A DNA stretch of 64,000 bases from Planctomycetota bacterium (GTDB lineage Bacteria > Planctomycetota > SZUA-567 > H5-PLA8): assembly GCA_023150555.1 (NCBI GenBank), contig JAKLKQ010000008.1:1-64000 (forward strand). Reading direction: 5' to 3'. The notes beneath the pieces are model-generated. The model worked only from the letters and a program-made list of their open reading frames with translations, ran no database searches and was not told where the DNA came from. The translations under genes and the position numbers were made by a program. Shown one piece after another: positions 24,259-32,707 of the stretch; the stretch's first letter is position 1, and each line of letters starts with the position of its first letter.

Positions 24259-24947
24259 CGGCTCCTGCCCCCGCGGTGATCGTCTTCGCGAAATATCCCG
24301 CGCCCGGCGAGGTGAAGACGCGCCTGGCCGAACGCCTGGGCCCCGAGCACGCCGCGCGATTCGCCGAGACCTTCCTCCTCGATTTGCTCGATGGGCTCGG
24401 GTCGGCACCGGCCCTGGCCGGCGCACGCCGCTACCTCTTCTTCGATCCGCCGCCCGCCCGCGCGGCCTTCCAGGCGTTGCTCAAGAACGCCGGCGTGGAG
24501 GGCTGGGAACTGGCCGTGCAGGCCACCGGCGACTTGGGCGCGCGGCTGAAGGACGCGCTCGGGTACGTCTGCGATCCGGATCCCTGCGCAGCGGTCTTCC
24601 TGGGCTCGGACTGCCCGGAGCTGCCGCCCTCGGAAGTCGCCAAGGCGCTCTCGACCGTCGCCGGGGGGCGCGCGGCGATGTACCCCGCCGCCGACGGCGG
24701 CTACGTGCTGCTGGCGCTGCCGGCGGGGACGCCGGACGAGGTCTTCGACGGCGTGCCGTGGTCTGTGCCCGAGACCGGCGCGCGGCAGTTCCGGAGCTTG
24801 GCGCAGGCCGGCCTGCAGGTGGAACTGGGCGAGACCTACACCGATATCGACACCCACGCCGATCTGTGCGGGATGAAGGTGCGCCTGGCGATAACGCCTT
24901 CGCGCTGCCCGCGCACGTGGCGCGCGCTGCACGAGATCCCTGTGTAA
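24255..24947 (+). CDS. TIGR04282-type glycosyltransferase (DUF2064)
   Basis: This 230-residue GT-A-like nucleotidyl/glycosyltransferase matches the family that NCBI names arsenosugar-biosynthesis glycosyltransferase TIGR04282 (DUF2064). Signatures are [18 protein letters not shown] at the N-terminus, [12 protein letters not shown] (DXD-like site), [16 protein letters not shown] and a late [14 protein letters not shown]. It begins at GTG 24255, overlapping the preceding stop. With ArsM two genes upstream, the set parallels arsenosugar loci, in which ArsM, the radical-SAM enzyme ArsS and glycosyltransferases act together. The acceptor is not known, and some members occur without arsenic genes. 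Confidence 0.8.
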   Translation: MTAPAPAVIVFAKYPAPGEVKTRLAERLGPEHAARFAETFLLDLLDGLGSAPALAGARRYLFFDPPPARAAFQALLKNAGVEGWELAVQATGDLGARLKDALGYVCDPDPCAAVFLGSDCPELPPSEVAKALSTVAGGRAAMYPAADGGYVLLALPAGTPDEVFDGVPWSVPETGARQFRSLAQAGLQVELGETYTDIDTHADLCGMKVRLAITPSRCPRTWRALHEIPV

Positions 24948-24962
24948 AACTTTCTCTCCCGC

Positions 24963-24968
24963 TATACT
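24963..24968 (+). promoter_or_regulatory. -10-like box TATACT before the PrsW gene
   Basis: TATACT lies ten bases before ATG 24979, which would give a 5' leader of only a few bases. No strong -35 is visible. Confidence 0.35.
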
Positions 24969-24978
24969 TCCGGCTTCT

Positions 24979-25710
24979 ATGGTGATCTACGCGTCCGTGG
25001 GCGCATGCGCGGCGTTGTTGGCGCTGCTGATCTACCGCTACGACATGTACGAGCGCGAGCCGTGGTACATGCTCGCGCTGGCGTTCGCTACCGGCGCGGT
25101 GGTCTCGCTGGGCCTGGGCGAAATGGAAGACTGGGTCCTGGGCGCGTTCGCCGCGGGCGGTTCGCCCTGGGAGCGCGCGGCGGTGGCGGCCAGCCACGAG
25201 GAAGCCGGCAAGCTCCTGATCGTGCTCGCGGTGGCGCTTGTCGCGCGCCGGCACTTCAACGATCCGATGGACGGCCTGATCTACGGCGCCTTCGCCGGGC
25301 TGGGCATGGCGGTGGAGGAGTCGGTCTTCTACATGGCGGGCGCCGACCCCGAACTGCGCGGCGAGTTCGTGCGCCTGCTGCTGCACTCGCTGTGGGGCGG
25401 GCTGAGCGGCTTCGGCCTGGGCATGGCGTGGTTCCGTATCCGCTACTGGCCGGCCAAGCTGGCGGCCGGCATCGCGGCCGCGGCGGGCACGCACTTTGCA
25501 TGGGACTGCATCGCGCTGAACGCGCGGGGGCTGGCGGCGCACAAGCGTCCGGTCTTCGCGACGATCGGCTTGATGCTGCTGACCCTGCTGCTGTTTGGCG
25601 CGGCGGTGTCGATCGCGAACCGCTGTTCGCGCGAGGCCTTCTCGCCGCAGTGCACCGGGCGTTTGGCGGGCTGGCCGTTCACGCTGCTGTCGAGAAGGCG
25701 TTCAAGCTAG
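24979..25710 (+). CDS. PrsW-family intramembrane metalloprotease
   Basis: This 243-residue polytopic protein belongs to the glutamic/metal intramembrane protease family of PrsW, which in Bacillus performs site-1 cleavage of the anti-sigma factor RsiW. Family motifs are visible: SHEEAGKLL (E74, E75, K78), the conserved DPMDGLIYGAFAGLGMAVEE (95-114) and HSLWGGLSGFGLG (H136), then THFAWD (H172). About seven membrane helices are predicted. Three ECF/anti-sigma pairs lie within the window, two of them a few kb away, so a regulatory proteolysis role is plausible. The natural substrate is not shown. Its stop overlaps the enolase-like gene's stop tail to tail. Confidence 0.87.
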   Translation: MVIYASVGACAALLALLIYRYDMYEREPWYMLALAFATGAVVSLGLGEMEDWVLGAFAAGGSPWERAAVAASHEEAGKLLIVLAVALVARRHFNDPMDGLIYGAFAGLGMAVEESVFYMAGADPELRGEFVRLLLHSLWGGLSGFGLGMAWFRIRYWPAKLAAGIAAAAGTHFAWDCIALNARGLAAHKRPVFATIGLMLLTLLLFGAAVSIANRCSREAFSPQCTGRLAGWPFTLLSRRRSS

Positions 25711-26978
25711 CGGTTGGGCCACCACACCAGCGGCAGGCTGGTCTCGTCCTCGATTTCCAGCAGGCGGTTGTACTTCGACAGCCGGTCGCTCTGCGTGATG
25801 CTGCCGATCTTGATCTGGTCGCCGCCCCAGCCGACGGCCAGGTCGGCGAGCCAGTCGTCCTCGGTCTCCCCGCTCCGCGCGCTGACGGTGACCTTCCAGT
25901 TCGCCTCGCGCGCCAGGCGCATGGCCTCGGCGGCCTCGCTGAGCGTCCCGATCTGGTTGACCTTCAGCAGCAGCGCGTCGGCGGCGCGTTTGTCGGCGGC
26001 CTTGCGGATGCGTTCGGGGTTGGTGCACAGCAGGTCGTCGCCCAGCACCAGAGCCTTGCCGCCGATTGCATCGCGCAGGCGCGGCCAGTGGTCCCAGTCG
26101 TTTTCGGCCAGGCCGTCCTCGACGCTGACGATGGGGTGTTGCTCGACCCACTTCGCGATGCGTTCGATCATGCCGTTGGCGGAGAGTTTCTCGCCGTCGA
26201 GCGTGTAGGTGCCGACGTTGTGGAAGTGCGAACTTGCCACGTCGATGGCCAGGCTGACGTGGCGGCCGGGCTCCAGGCCGGCCACGAGGATCGACTCGAC
26301 GGCCTCCAGCAGCATCTCCTCGGTGTTCTTAAACGGCGGCGCCATGCCGCCTTCGTCGGCGCGCAGCAGGCGCATGTCGTAGCGCTTGGCGCAGCGTTCG
26401 GCCGCGCGGCGGTAGACTTCGCTCGCCATGGCCAGCGCTTCCTCGATGCTCACCACCGAGGTCGGCACGATCAGGACGTCCTGGATGGAGACCTGACCGC
26501 CGGCGTGCTTGCCGCCGCTGAAGAGGTTGATCGTCGGGCGCGGCAGCGTGTCGGGCGGCACGCGGCGGATGTGCGCGAGGTGCTTGTACAGCGGCACGAC
26601 GCGGTGCGCGGCAACCGCGCGCGCGTAGGCGATCGAGACGGCCAGCACGGCGTTGGCGCCCAGCCGCGCCTTGTTGGGGGTGCCGTCGAGTTCGCACAGC
26701 GCCGCGTCGAGCCCCTCCTGCGTCTCGAAGCCCTGGCCGGACACCACGCTTCGGATCTCGCCGTTGACGTTCGCCACGGCCTTGCGGCAGCCCAGCCCGT
26801 TGTAGCGTCCGGTCTCCCCGTCGCGCAGTTCCAGCGCTTCGGCCTTGCCCGTCGATGCGCCGGACGGCACCGAGGCCGTGCCGGTGGCGCCGCTGGCCAG
26901 CCGGCAGGTCGCGCGCACCGTCGGGCGACCGCGGCTGTCGAGGATCTCCATCGCGTGCAGCGTCTCGATCGTGTCCAT
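25707..26978 (-). CDS. Enolase-like protein, divergent at catalytic positions
   Basis: This 423-residue protein has the full enolase fold. It keeps the mobile loop VPSGASTG (37-44), H158 in SGGKHAGG, E209 in ADEGGMAPP, Mg ligands D246, E287 (VEDGL) and D314 (GDDLL), and the proton-abstracting K339 (LLLKVNQIGTL). Against standard enolases, the Glu of the QEF motif is Asp (D167 in SIQDVLI), and the His of the SHRSGETED motif is Ala (A367 in VSARSGETED). These two replacements touch the active site, so it may be a paralogue with altered activity rather than the glycolytic enzyme. Whether another enolase exists elsewhere cannot be seen. A TATAGA box (27006-27001) may be its promoter. Confidence 0.85.
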   Translation of the reverse strand: MDTIETLHAMEILDSRGRPTVRATCRLASGATGTASVPSGASTGKAEALELRDGETGRYNGLGCRKAVANVNGEIRSVVSGQGFETQEGLDAALCELDGTPNKARLGANAVLAVSIAYARAVAAHRVVPLYKHLAHIRRVPPDTLPRPTINLFSGGKHAGGQVSIQDVLIVPTSVVSIEEALAMASEVYRRAAERCAKRYDMRLLRADEGGMAPPFKNTEEMLLEAVESILVAGLEPGRHVSLAIDVASSHFHNVGTYTLDGEKLSANGMIERIAKWVEQHPIVSVEDGLAENDWDHWPRLRDAIGGKALVLGDDLLCTNPERIRKAADKRAADALLLKVNQIGTLSEAAEAMRLAREANWKVTVSARSGETEDDWLADLAVGWGGDQIKIGSITQSDRLSKYNRLLEIEDETSLPLVWWPNR

Positions 26979-27001
26979 GCGATGCCCGGTCTCCGCTCTT
27001 T

Positions 27002-28036
27002 CTATAGGTCCGCCGCGAAGCGCTGCGCCAGCGTGGCGATGTCCGGCGGCTTATTGCGCATCAGATTGACTACGGCCCGGCGCTGCCGGTCGCGCTCGTC
27101 CGCAGCGAGGTACTCCAGCGGTGAACGCCCCGCCACCCGCGCCAGCAGGCAGCCCAGCGTGTGCCGCACCGCGGCCGGTTCGATCGTTCCGGCGAACGGG
27201 AGCCCTTCTACCGCATTGCGGTAGTTCGTCCAGAAGCGCCCGGCCGCGCGTACGAAGGCGCCCCGGTGCGCGGGCAGGTGGTGCGCCTTGCTGAGGAAGT
27301 GAGTCAGCGCGAAGCCCAGATCGAAGGCCCCGTCGCCGAAGTGGATCACCTCGTGGTCCAGCAGCACGAGGTTCGGCCCGCGCACCAGCACGTTCTTAGG
27401 GCTGTAGTCGCCGTGGACGAGCGTGTAGGTGCGCTTGCGCGTGGCCTCGATCAGCGCGTGCAGAAAGTCCGCGGCCTCGGGCACCTGTTGCGCGGCGTAG
27501 GTGTAGTACGGTTCCAGGCGCAGGCTCTCGAAGAACGAGCGGTCGCCGAAGGCCGCGCGGACGTCGCGCTCGCGTTCGTGGGCGCGGCGCTGCACCGTCG
27601 CGAGCAACCCAGCGAAGGCGTCGACGTGCGCGTTCTCGACGCGGCCCGCCAGCAGCATCGTCTTCCAGTTTTCGTGGGGCTTGGGGACGGCGGCCATCGC
27701 CAGCAGGTGTGCGGCTGGGTCCTCGAAAACCAGCGGCGTGATGGTGCCTGCGGGGGCGAGGCGTTCGAGCCAGCGCAGGCCCTCGGCCTCGCGGTGGATG
27801 CGCGCGGGGTCGCTGAACCAGTCGGCCTGCACGCGCAGCTTGGCCAGCGCCTGCTTCAGCACCCAGGCTTCGCCGCCGGCTCGCCGCACCCACACCGTGC
27901 GGTTGCTGACGCCGCCGGCCAGCACGCGGATCTCGAGGCGTTCGTCCGCCGCGATTCGCTTGGCCGCGCGCAGGTAACGAACAAGCGCCTCGGGGCGCTC
28001 GATGTCCAGTCCATCGGGGCGGTCGGGGTCTGGCAT
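27002..28036 (-). CDS. APH/choline-kinase-family phosphotransferase
   Basis: This protein-kinase-like small-molecule kinase has 344 residues from ATG 28036, which has a perfect GGAGG one base upstream of the codon. The open frame extends further, but that part has no ribosome site. Motifs are VLAGGVSNRTVWVRR (nucleotide-binding loop), AWVLKQAL (Lys), the Brenner motif LVHGDYSPKNVLV (catalytic Asp and Asn) and LLDHEVIHFGDGAFDLGF (metal-binding Asp). It is close to the aminoglycoside-phosphotransferase/methylthioribose-kinase branch. The substrate is unknown and antibiotic resistance is not implied. It lies 23 bases upstream of the enolase-like gene, and the two may share an mRNA. Confidence 0.82.
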   Translation of the reverse strand: MPDPDRPDGLDIERPEALVRYLRAAKRIAADERLEIRVLAGGVSNRTVWVRRAGGEAWVLKQALAKLRVQADWFSDPARIHREAEGLRWLERLAPAGTITPLVFEDPAAHLLAMAAVPKPHENWKTMLLAGRVENAHVDAFAGLLATVQRRAHERERDVRAAFGDRSFFESLRLEPYYTYAAQQVPEAADFLHALIEATRKRTYTLVHGDYSPKNVLVRGPNLVLLDHEVIHFGDGAFDLGFALTHFLSKAHHLPAHRGAFVRAAGRFWTNYRNAVEGLPFAGTIEPAAVRHTLGCLLARVAGRSPLEYLAADERDRQRRAVVNLMRNKPPDIATLAQRFAADL

Positions 28037-28188
28037 GCCTCCTTTTCTATACGGCGGGCGCGTCCCCGCCAGCGCGCTCGCGCCCCCGTGACTCGGCTGG
28101 CCGAAAGTGATACCCTGCAATTTTGGGCGTCACGGAACCGGCTCCTGCCCGTGCTCTAGTACAGAAGGGTAGACCGGAGGCGCTCGCT

Positions 28189-28734
28189 TTGGCTAACTCC
28201 TTACTGGATAAGACGTTGAGTATACCCTTCACGCCCCAGACCGGCCGTCCGGACCCGGCCAAGCCGCTCGAGGCCCTGCGTCCCGTGCTTAAGCGTTCGG
28301 CGGCGGCGGTCTTGCGCCGTGCCGAGGACGTGGAGGACGCGGTGCAGGAGTCGCTGCTGCGTCTGGTGCGGCACTTCCAGCGCGGCGGGTGCGAGGCCGG
28401 GGATCTGGAGGCCTTGGGCCGGGTGACGGCGCGGCGCGTGGCCTTGGACATGGTCGCGCGGCGGCGGCCGTTAAACGCGCCCGAGTTGGACCCGCCGGCG
28501 CCGGAAGGCGCGCCCCCGCTGGAAGCCGATCACGTGCGCGGGCGGCTGCGCAAGGCGGTGGACGAACTGCCGGACCCGCAGCGCGCGGCGTTTCTGCTGG
28601 TGCATCAGGAAGCGCTGACGCACGAACAGGCGGCGAAGGAATTGGGGATCACGCCGGAGACCCTGCGTGCGCGCCTGTACCGCGCGCGCTGCCGGCTGCG
28701 CGAGCGATTGAAGGATCTGGAGCCCGGACGATGA
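28189..28734 (+). CDS. ECF-type RNA polymerase sigma factor
   Basis: This 181-residue sigma factor has region 2 (VLKRSAAAVLRRAEDVEDAVQESLLRLV, then LGRVTARRVALDMVAR) and region 4 (DELPDPQRAAFLLVHQEALTHEQAAKELGI, TLRARLYRARCRLRERLKDL). No ATG is available; TTG 28189 with GGAGG eight bases upstream is the best start, and TTG 28123 would add 22 residues. Its stop overlaps the start of the downstream membrane protein (ATGA), which carries a zinc anti-sigma motif, so this is a sigma/anti-sigma pair with coupled translation. Region 2 deviates from the norm, so promoter preference is not predictable. Confidence 0.88.
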   Translation: MANSLLDKTLSIPFTPQTGRPDPAKPLEALRPVLKRSAAAVLRRAEDVEDAVQESLLRLVRHFQRGGCEAGDLEALGRVTARRVALDMVARRRPLNAPELDPPAPEGAPPLEADHVRGRLRKAVDELPDPQRAAFLLVHQEALTHEQAAKELGITPETLRARLYRARCRLRERLKDLEPGR

Positions 28735-31016
28735 AGAACGGCAAACACCTCGACGGCCCTGCGCTGGAAGCCCTGGCGGCCGGCGCGCCGATGCCCGAGG
28801 CGAAATTCCACGTGGTCGAGTGCGACGAATGCCGCGCCAAGCTGGCCGCGATGCGCTGGGAGAACGCGCTCTTCGCGGGCGAACTGCGCGAGGCGGGCGA
28901 GCACCGGCCCGCATCGCACCTTCCCGCGCCCGCGCCTCTGCCGCCCGCACCCTTGCGCGCGCAGACGACCTGGTTGGGCTCGACGTTCTCCGGCGGGTTC
29001 GCGGTGCCGTCGGCGGTCGCGGCGGTGCTGGTGCTGGGCTCGGCCGTGGCGCTTGGGGCCTTCCTCTTCGGCAACCGCGGCGGCGAGGAAACCGCCGGCG
29101 TGCAGGACGAGCCTATCGCCGCGCCCGAGAAGCCGCAGGTGGCCGGCGACGGCGAGAAGAGTTCGAAGGACGAGAAGGACGCCGCGCGCAAGGTCACCTG
29201 GAAGGGCAAGGCGGCTCAAGAGTGGCTTAAGATCTGGACAGACGCGCAGAAGCCGAGCGCGGGGGACGAGGAAGCCAGGAAAGGTCGTATCCAGGAATCG
29301 CGGGAAGCACTGGCCAAACTGGGCGCGGCATCGCTCCCGGTGCTGGTCGAGGCCATTTCCAAGAACAACGAATACAAGGACCCGCTTTGCGAGATCCTCG
29401 CGGCGATCCAGCCGCGCGACGAGGAGATTTCCGCGTTCCTGGCGCTGCTGAAGCATGAAAACTACGCGGTGCGAGGCTCGGCGGTGATGGCGCTTCGTTC
29501 AAGGGGCAACGATCCGCGCGTCGAAGCCGCGCTGCGCGCTGCGACGAAGGACAGCGACCGCGCCGTCGCCGAGGCCGCGGAGGCGGTCTTGGTTCCGGTT
29601 CAGGCCCGGCAGGAAGAGATGCGGCAGTTGGCTGCCGATTGCCTGGCGATGGCAATTAGAGCCGAAGATGCCAGGAAATTTGCCGAGGCGGCCCAAGCCT
29701 ATTCGAAGTGCCTGCAGGTAGATCCGAACATGGCGCAGGCGAAGGAAGGCTTGGCCCGATGCCAAAAGGCGATGCAGGATGCGGCCCGGGCCGAGACAGC
29801 CGCCGATGAGATCGAGACCACCTTGGTTCGCCGGGAACCGGAGCGTGCGGATGCCGAAAAGACCGACGTGAAGCCGGTGGAGCCTCCGGTGTCGCCTGCC
29901 ATCGCCCCCGATGCGGCGGTGGCCGCGAGCCTTCCGGCCTTCCCGCATACTTTCGCCACTCAGTCGAGCAAGGATGCGGCGGTCGCTCTGGCGGAGGCGG
30001 TATACGAGGAGATCGAAGCCACGATCCAGTTGGCGCAGAAGGAATACGAAAAGCTCAAGCAGGTTGCCGAGAAGGGATCTGTTTCCGAGTTGGAAGTGGA
30101 GCGCGCAAAGACGCGAATGTACGTCGGAATGGCCCGTGCCAAGGCGGCGAAGGCGCAACTCGATGATCTGCAAAACCGCCCCGTGGCCAAGGACGGCGCA
30201 CAGGCGGAAAAGGACGATCAGCCGAAGTCTCAGGACGAGATCGCCCGCCTGCGCGAACAGGTCGAGAAGCTCACGCAGATCGTTCAAGAGCAGAAGCGGG
30301 CCGCGGACGCCGCGCAGGCGCGCATGCGCCAGGGCCCGCCCGAGGGCACGGTACTCGCGATCAAGGAGGGCGAGGGGCAGGTCATGGTCTCGATGGGCAA
30401 GGATCAGGGCGTCCAGGCCGGCCATGTCTTCGGCGTGCTGCGCGAAGGCGTGCCCATCGCGCGTCTCAGGATCGAACAGGTCTTCGCCGACATGAGTTCG
30501 GCGAAGGTGCTGCCGGACTCGCTGGCTCCCGGCCAGGCCGTCCAAGTCCACGACGAGGTCAAGCTGCCTCCGCCGCGCCCGCGCCACGACAGGGAAGGCG
30601 AGGCGGGCATGGGCCAGCCGCCGATGCTGGACCGCGGCCAGGGCGAAGGCGGACAGCAACCGCGCCCGAGGATGCCCAAGCGCCACGTCAACCCGGGTCA
30701 AGAAGGCGTCGGTATACCGGACGCGCCTCCGCCGCCGCGCGGCGAACGCCAGGACGGCGGCAACGGCGGCCCACCGCCGCGGGAAGGCGAGCAGGGCGAG
30801 CGCGGCGAAGGCCAACGGCCGTCGCCTCCACCACCACTTCATCCGCAGGGCATGGATCGCGGCGGGCATGACCAAGGTGGGCGCCCGATGTTCCCGCCGC
30901 CGCCGCCGCGCGAGGGCGAACAGGGCGAAGGCAACCGCCCGCCGCCGCACGGCATGGTGCCGCCCGACGCGCCGCAGGGCGACAAGAAGGGCGCGGACGA
31001 AGGACTGGAGTTCTAA
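28731..31016 (+). CDS. ZAS-motif membrane anti-sigma protein with HEAT, TPR, coiled-coil and proline-rich tail
   Basis: This 761-residue protein begins at ATG 28731, overlapping the sigma stop. A short cytoplasmic part carries the zinc anti-sigma motif H27-x3-C31-x2-C34. A Pro/Ala linker and one transmembrane helix (about 91-113) follow. Outside are HEAT-like repeats (about 200-290; YAVRGSAVMALRSRG), a TPR-like hairpin (about 315-350; KFAEAAQAYSKCLQVDPN), a long coiled coil (about 425-540) and a small beta domain (GTVLAIKEGEGQVMVSMGKDQGV to AVQVHDEV). The last 140 residues are Pro/Gly/Glu/Arg-rich with REGEQGE repeats. Such a long sensor for an anti-sigma factor is uncommon. Control of the adjacent sigma is inferred from the motif and gene overlap. 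Confidence 0.75.
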   Translation: MKNGKHLDGPALEALAAGAPMPEAKFHVVECDECRAKLAAMRWENALFAGELREAGEHRPASHLPAPAPLPPAPLRAQTTWLGSTFSGGFAVPSAVAAVLVLGSAVALGAFLFGNRGGEETAGVQDEPIAAPEKPQVAGDGEKSSKDEKDAARKVTWKGKAAQEWLKIWTDAQKPSAGDEEARKGRIQESREALAKLGAASLPVLVEAISKNNEYKDPLCEILAAIQPRDEEISAFLALLKHENYAVRGSAVMALRSRGNDPRVEAALRAATKDSDRAVAEAAEAVLVPVQARQEEMRQLAADCLAMAIRAEDARKFAEAAQAYSKCLQVDPNMAQAKEGLARCQKAMQDAARAETAADEIETTLVRREPERADAEKTDVKPVEPPVSPAIAPDAAVAASLPAFPHTFATQSSKDAAVALAEAVYEEIEATIQLAQKEYEKLKQVAEKGSVSELEVERAKTRMYVGMARAKAAKAQLDDLQNRPVAKDGAQAEKDDQPKSQDEIARLREQVEKLTQIVQEQKRAADAAQARMRQGPPEGTVLAIKEGEGQVMVSMGKDQGVQAGHVFGVLREGVPIARLRIEQVFADMSSAKVLPDSLAPGQAVQVHDEVKLPPPRPRHDREGEAGMGQPPMLDRGQGEGGQQPRPRMPKRHVNPGQEGVGIPDAPPPPRGERQDGGNGGPPPREGEQGERGEGQRPSPPPPLHPQGMDRGGHDQGGRPMFPPPPPREGEQGEGNRPPPHGMVPPDAPQGDKKGADEGLEF

Positions 31017-31038
31017 GTGGCCGTTGCCGTCGCGAAGC

Positions 31039-31956
31039 CTATTCTGGCTTGATCCAATCGAACGTCTTGGGATCGATGGTGGCGGCATCGCTGGGCTTGC
31101 CGGTCTGCCCGATGCTGCGCGTGTAGCCTTCGGCGACGTCGCCGTTGGCGTCGGCGTTGCCGAAGTGCGCCGAGCCCGTCTTCACCGAGACGACCAGCGA
31201 ACCGCTGGGCGAGGCCTCGACGTCCACGGCGTTGGAGCCGTCCAGATCCAACTGCACCCAGGCGTTGTTGTAGAGCAGCTTCAGGATCTTGCCGCTCTTG
31301 CTGCCGGAGCCCTTGGTGGCCAGCCACAGACGGCAGGTGCGGTCCGGCCGCACCAGGATGCCGGTGGCGTTGCGTTCGATCATCAGCACGCACGGCGCGC
31401 GCAGCATCGCGTCGGCCGCCGGACCGAAGTCGATCTCGACGATTTCGCCCGGCGCATCGAGGGCTTCGATGCGGTTCCCGCTGAAGACGCGCCCGGGTTC
31501 CTCGGTCTCCTTCCACGCGTTGCCTTCGTACACCTGCACGCGCGCGTGTTCGGCGCCCTCGCGCAGCCAGGCCACGGGATCTTCCTTGGGTTTGTGGAAC
31601 ATCACCGCCAGTCCGGCGACGACCAGCACCGCGGCGCCGGCGATGAAGGGCCAAGCGGGGAAGGTTCGGACGGCGGTGCGCACGGACGAGACGGCGGCAG
31701 GGCGTTCGGACGGCACGCGATTGAGTTCCGCCTTGGTCTCTTCGAACTTGCGCAGCACCTTGCTGCCGAAGTCGGCCTTGGGCTTCAGGGGCTCGCTGAT
31801 TTTGATCAAGGTAGTGGTGAACTTGTTGAGCTGGCGATGCAGGTGGGTGCACTCCTGGCAGCCGGTCAGGTGGGCGTCGATGGCGGCCTTCTCGGCCGAC
31901 CCGAGTTCCCCGTCCACGAACTCCTGAAGGTGCGTGCGGCATTCGTCGCAGGTCAC
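31039..31956 (-). CDS. Membrane anti-sigma factor (zf-HC2) with FecR-like domain
   Basis: This 305-residue protein is read from GTG 31956, which has GGAAG seven bases upstream and gives the canonical start TCDECRTHLQEFVDGEL; an ATG 13 codons earlier has no proper spacing. The zf-HC2 anti-sigma domain has C3, C6, H29, C33 and C36. A transmembrane helix lies at about 100-120. The outer part (130-300; RVFSGNRIEALDAPGEIVEIDFG, SGSLVVSVKTGSAHFGNADAN) is beta-rich and resembles FecR. The gene follows the ECF gene at 32009-32707 on the same strand and should hold that sigma factor inactive at the membrane. Confidence 0.85.
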   Translation of the reverse strand: MTCDECRTHLQEFVDGELGSAEKAAIDAHLTGCQECTHLHRQLNKFTTTLIKISEPLKPKADFGSKVLRKFEETKAELNRVPSERPAAVSSVRTAVRTFPAWPFIAGAAVLVVAGLAVMFHKPKEDPVAWLREGAEHARVQVYEGNAWKETEEPGRVFSGNRIEALDAPGEIVEIDFGPAADAMLRAPCVLMIERNATGILVRPDRTCRLWLATKGSGSKSGKILKLLYNNAWVQLDLDGSNAVDVEASPSGSLVVSVKTGSAHFGNADANGDVAEGYTRSIGQTGKPSDAATIDPKTFDWIKPE

Positions 31957-32008
31957 GGCTCGACTTCCTTTCCTCGGCTGCCCGGGGGCGGCCATCTTCC
32001 ATCGGACG

Positions 32009-32707
32009 TCACAAGATGTCCGTCTCTGGCCACAGTTTTCTCAGTTTTCGCCGCAGCATCTGGTTCGCGCGGTGGATGCGCTTGCGCAGGGTTTCCTCGC
32101 GCAAGCCCAGCCGCCGCGAGATCTCCTTGTACGAGACTTCTTCCAGGTAGCGCATCGCCGCCGGCACCTGGTAGTCCTCGGGCAGGCTGTAGATCGCCTC
32201 GACGATCTGGCTGCGCAGTTCGTCCGACTGCGCGTGGTCTTGCGCTTCCTGCAGGTCGCCGCGCCCGGGCTGCTTGGCTGCTGATTCCTCGGCCGCGGCG
32301 AAGGCGCCCGTCGTGTCCAGGCTGACGCCGTCGTTCTTGCGCCGGCGCAGGAAGTCCAGCGCCAGGTTCGCGGTGATGCGCAGCAGCCATGACTTGAAGC
32401 GCGTCGGGTCGTCCAGATCTTCAAGATGCATGAAGGCCTTCACGAAGGCCTCCTGCGCCACGTCTTCCACTTGGTCGGGGTGTCCCAGCTGCCGGTAAGC
32501 CACCAGCGTCACCATCGCCTGGTAGCGCTTCAGCAGCGACTCGAACGCCTGCGCTTCGCCGCCGCGCGCCTGCGTCACCAGCAGGCGGTCGGTCGGGCCC
32601 ACCTCGTCAGCCGTGAGCTCGTCCAGCGACGGCGTGCTCTGGAAGTCGGCCGGGGGTGGAGTGGGCCAGGCCGGCTGAGCCGGCGAGCCCGTGGCTGGGG
32701 TGACCAT
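32009..32707 (-). CDS. ECF RNA polymerase sigma factor
   Basis: This 232-residue sigma factor starts at ATG 32707 behind AGGAGG. Region 2 (FESLLKRYQAMVTLVAYRQLGHPDQVEDVAQEAF, DPTRFKSWLLRITANLALDFLRRRK) and region 4 (IYSLPEDYQVPAAMRYLEEVSYKEISRRLGL, EETLRKRIHRANQMLRRKL) are well conserved, much like the RpoE/SigW-type ECF group. About 45 extra residues precede region 2. The anti-sigma gene follows 52 bases downstream. It is divergent from the coiled-coil gene at 33052 across a 344-base region that may hold shared control. Confidence 0.94.
   Translation of the reverse strand: MVTPATGSPAQPAWPTPPPADFQSTPSLDELTADEVGPTDRLLVTQARGGEAQAFESLLKRYQAMVTLVAYRQLGHPDQVEDVAQEAFVKAFMHLEDLDDPTRFKSWLLRITANLALDFLRRRKNDGVSLDTTGAFAAAEESAAKQPGRGDLQEAQDHAQSDELRSQIVEAIYSLPEDYQVPAAMRYLEEVSYKEISRRLGLREETLRKRIHRANQMLRRKLRKLWPETDIL

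Noticed and set aside
27002..28036. Aminoglycoside resistance gene
   Set aside because: The fold matches the APH superfamily, but nothing in the sequence or context indicates an antibiotic substrate.
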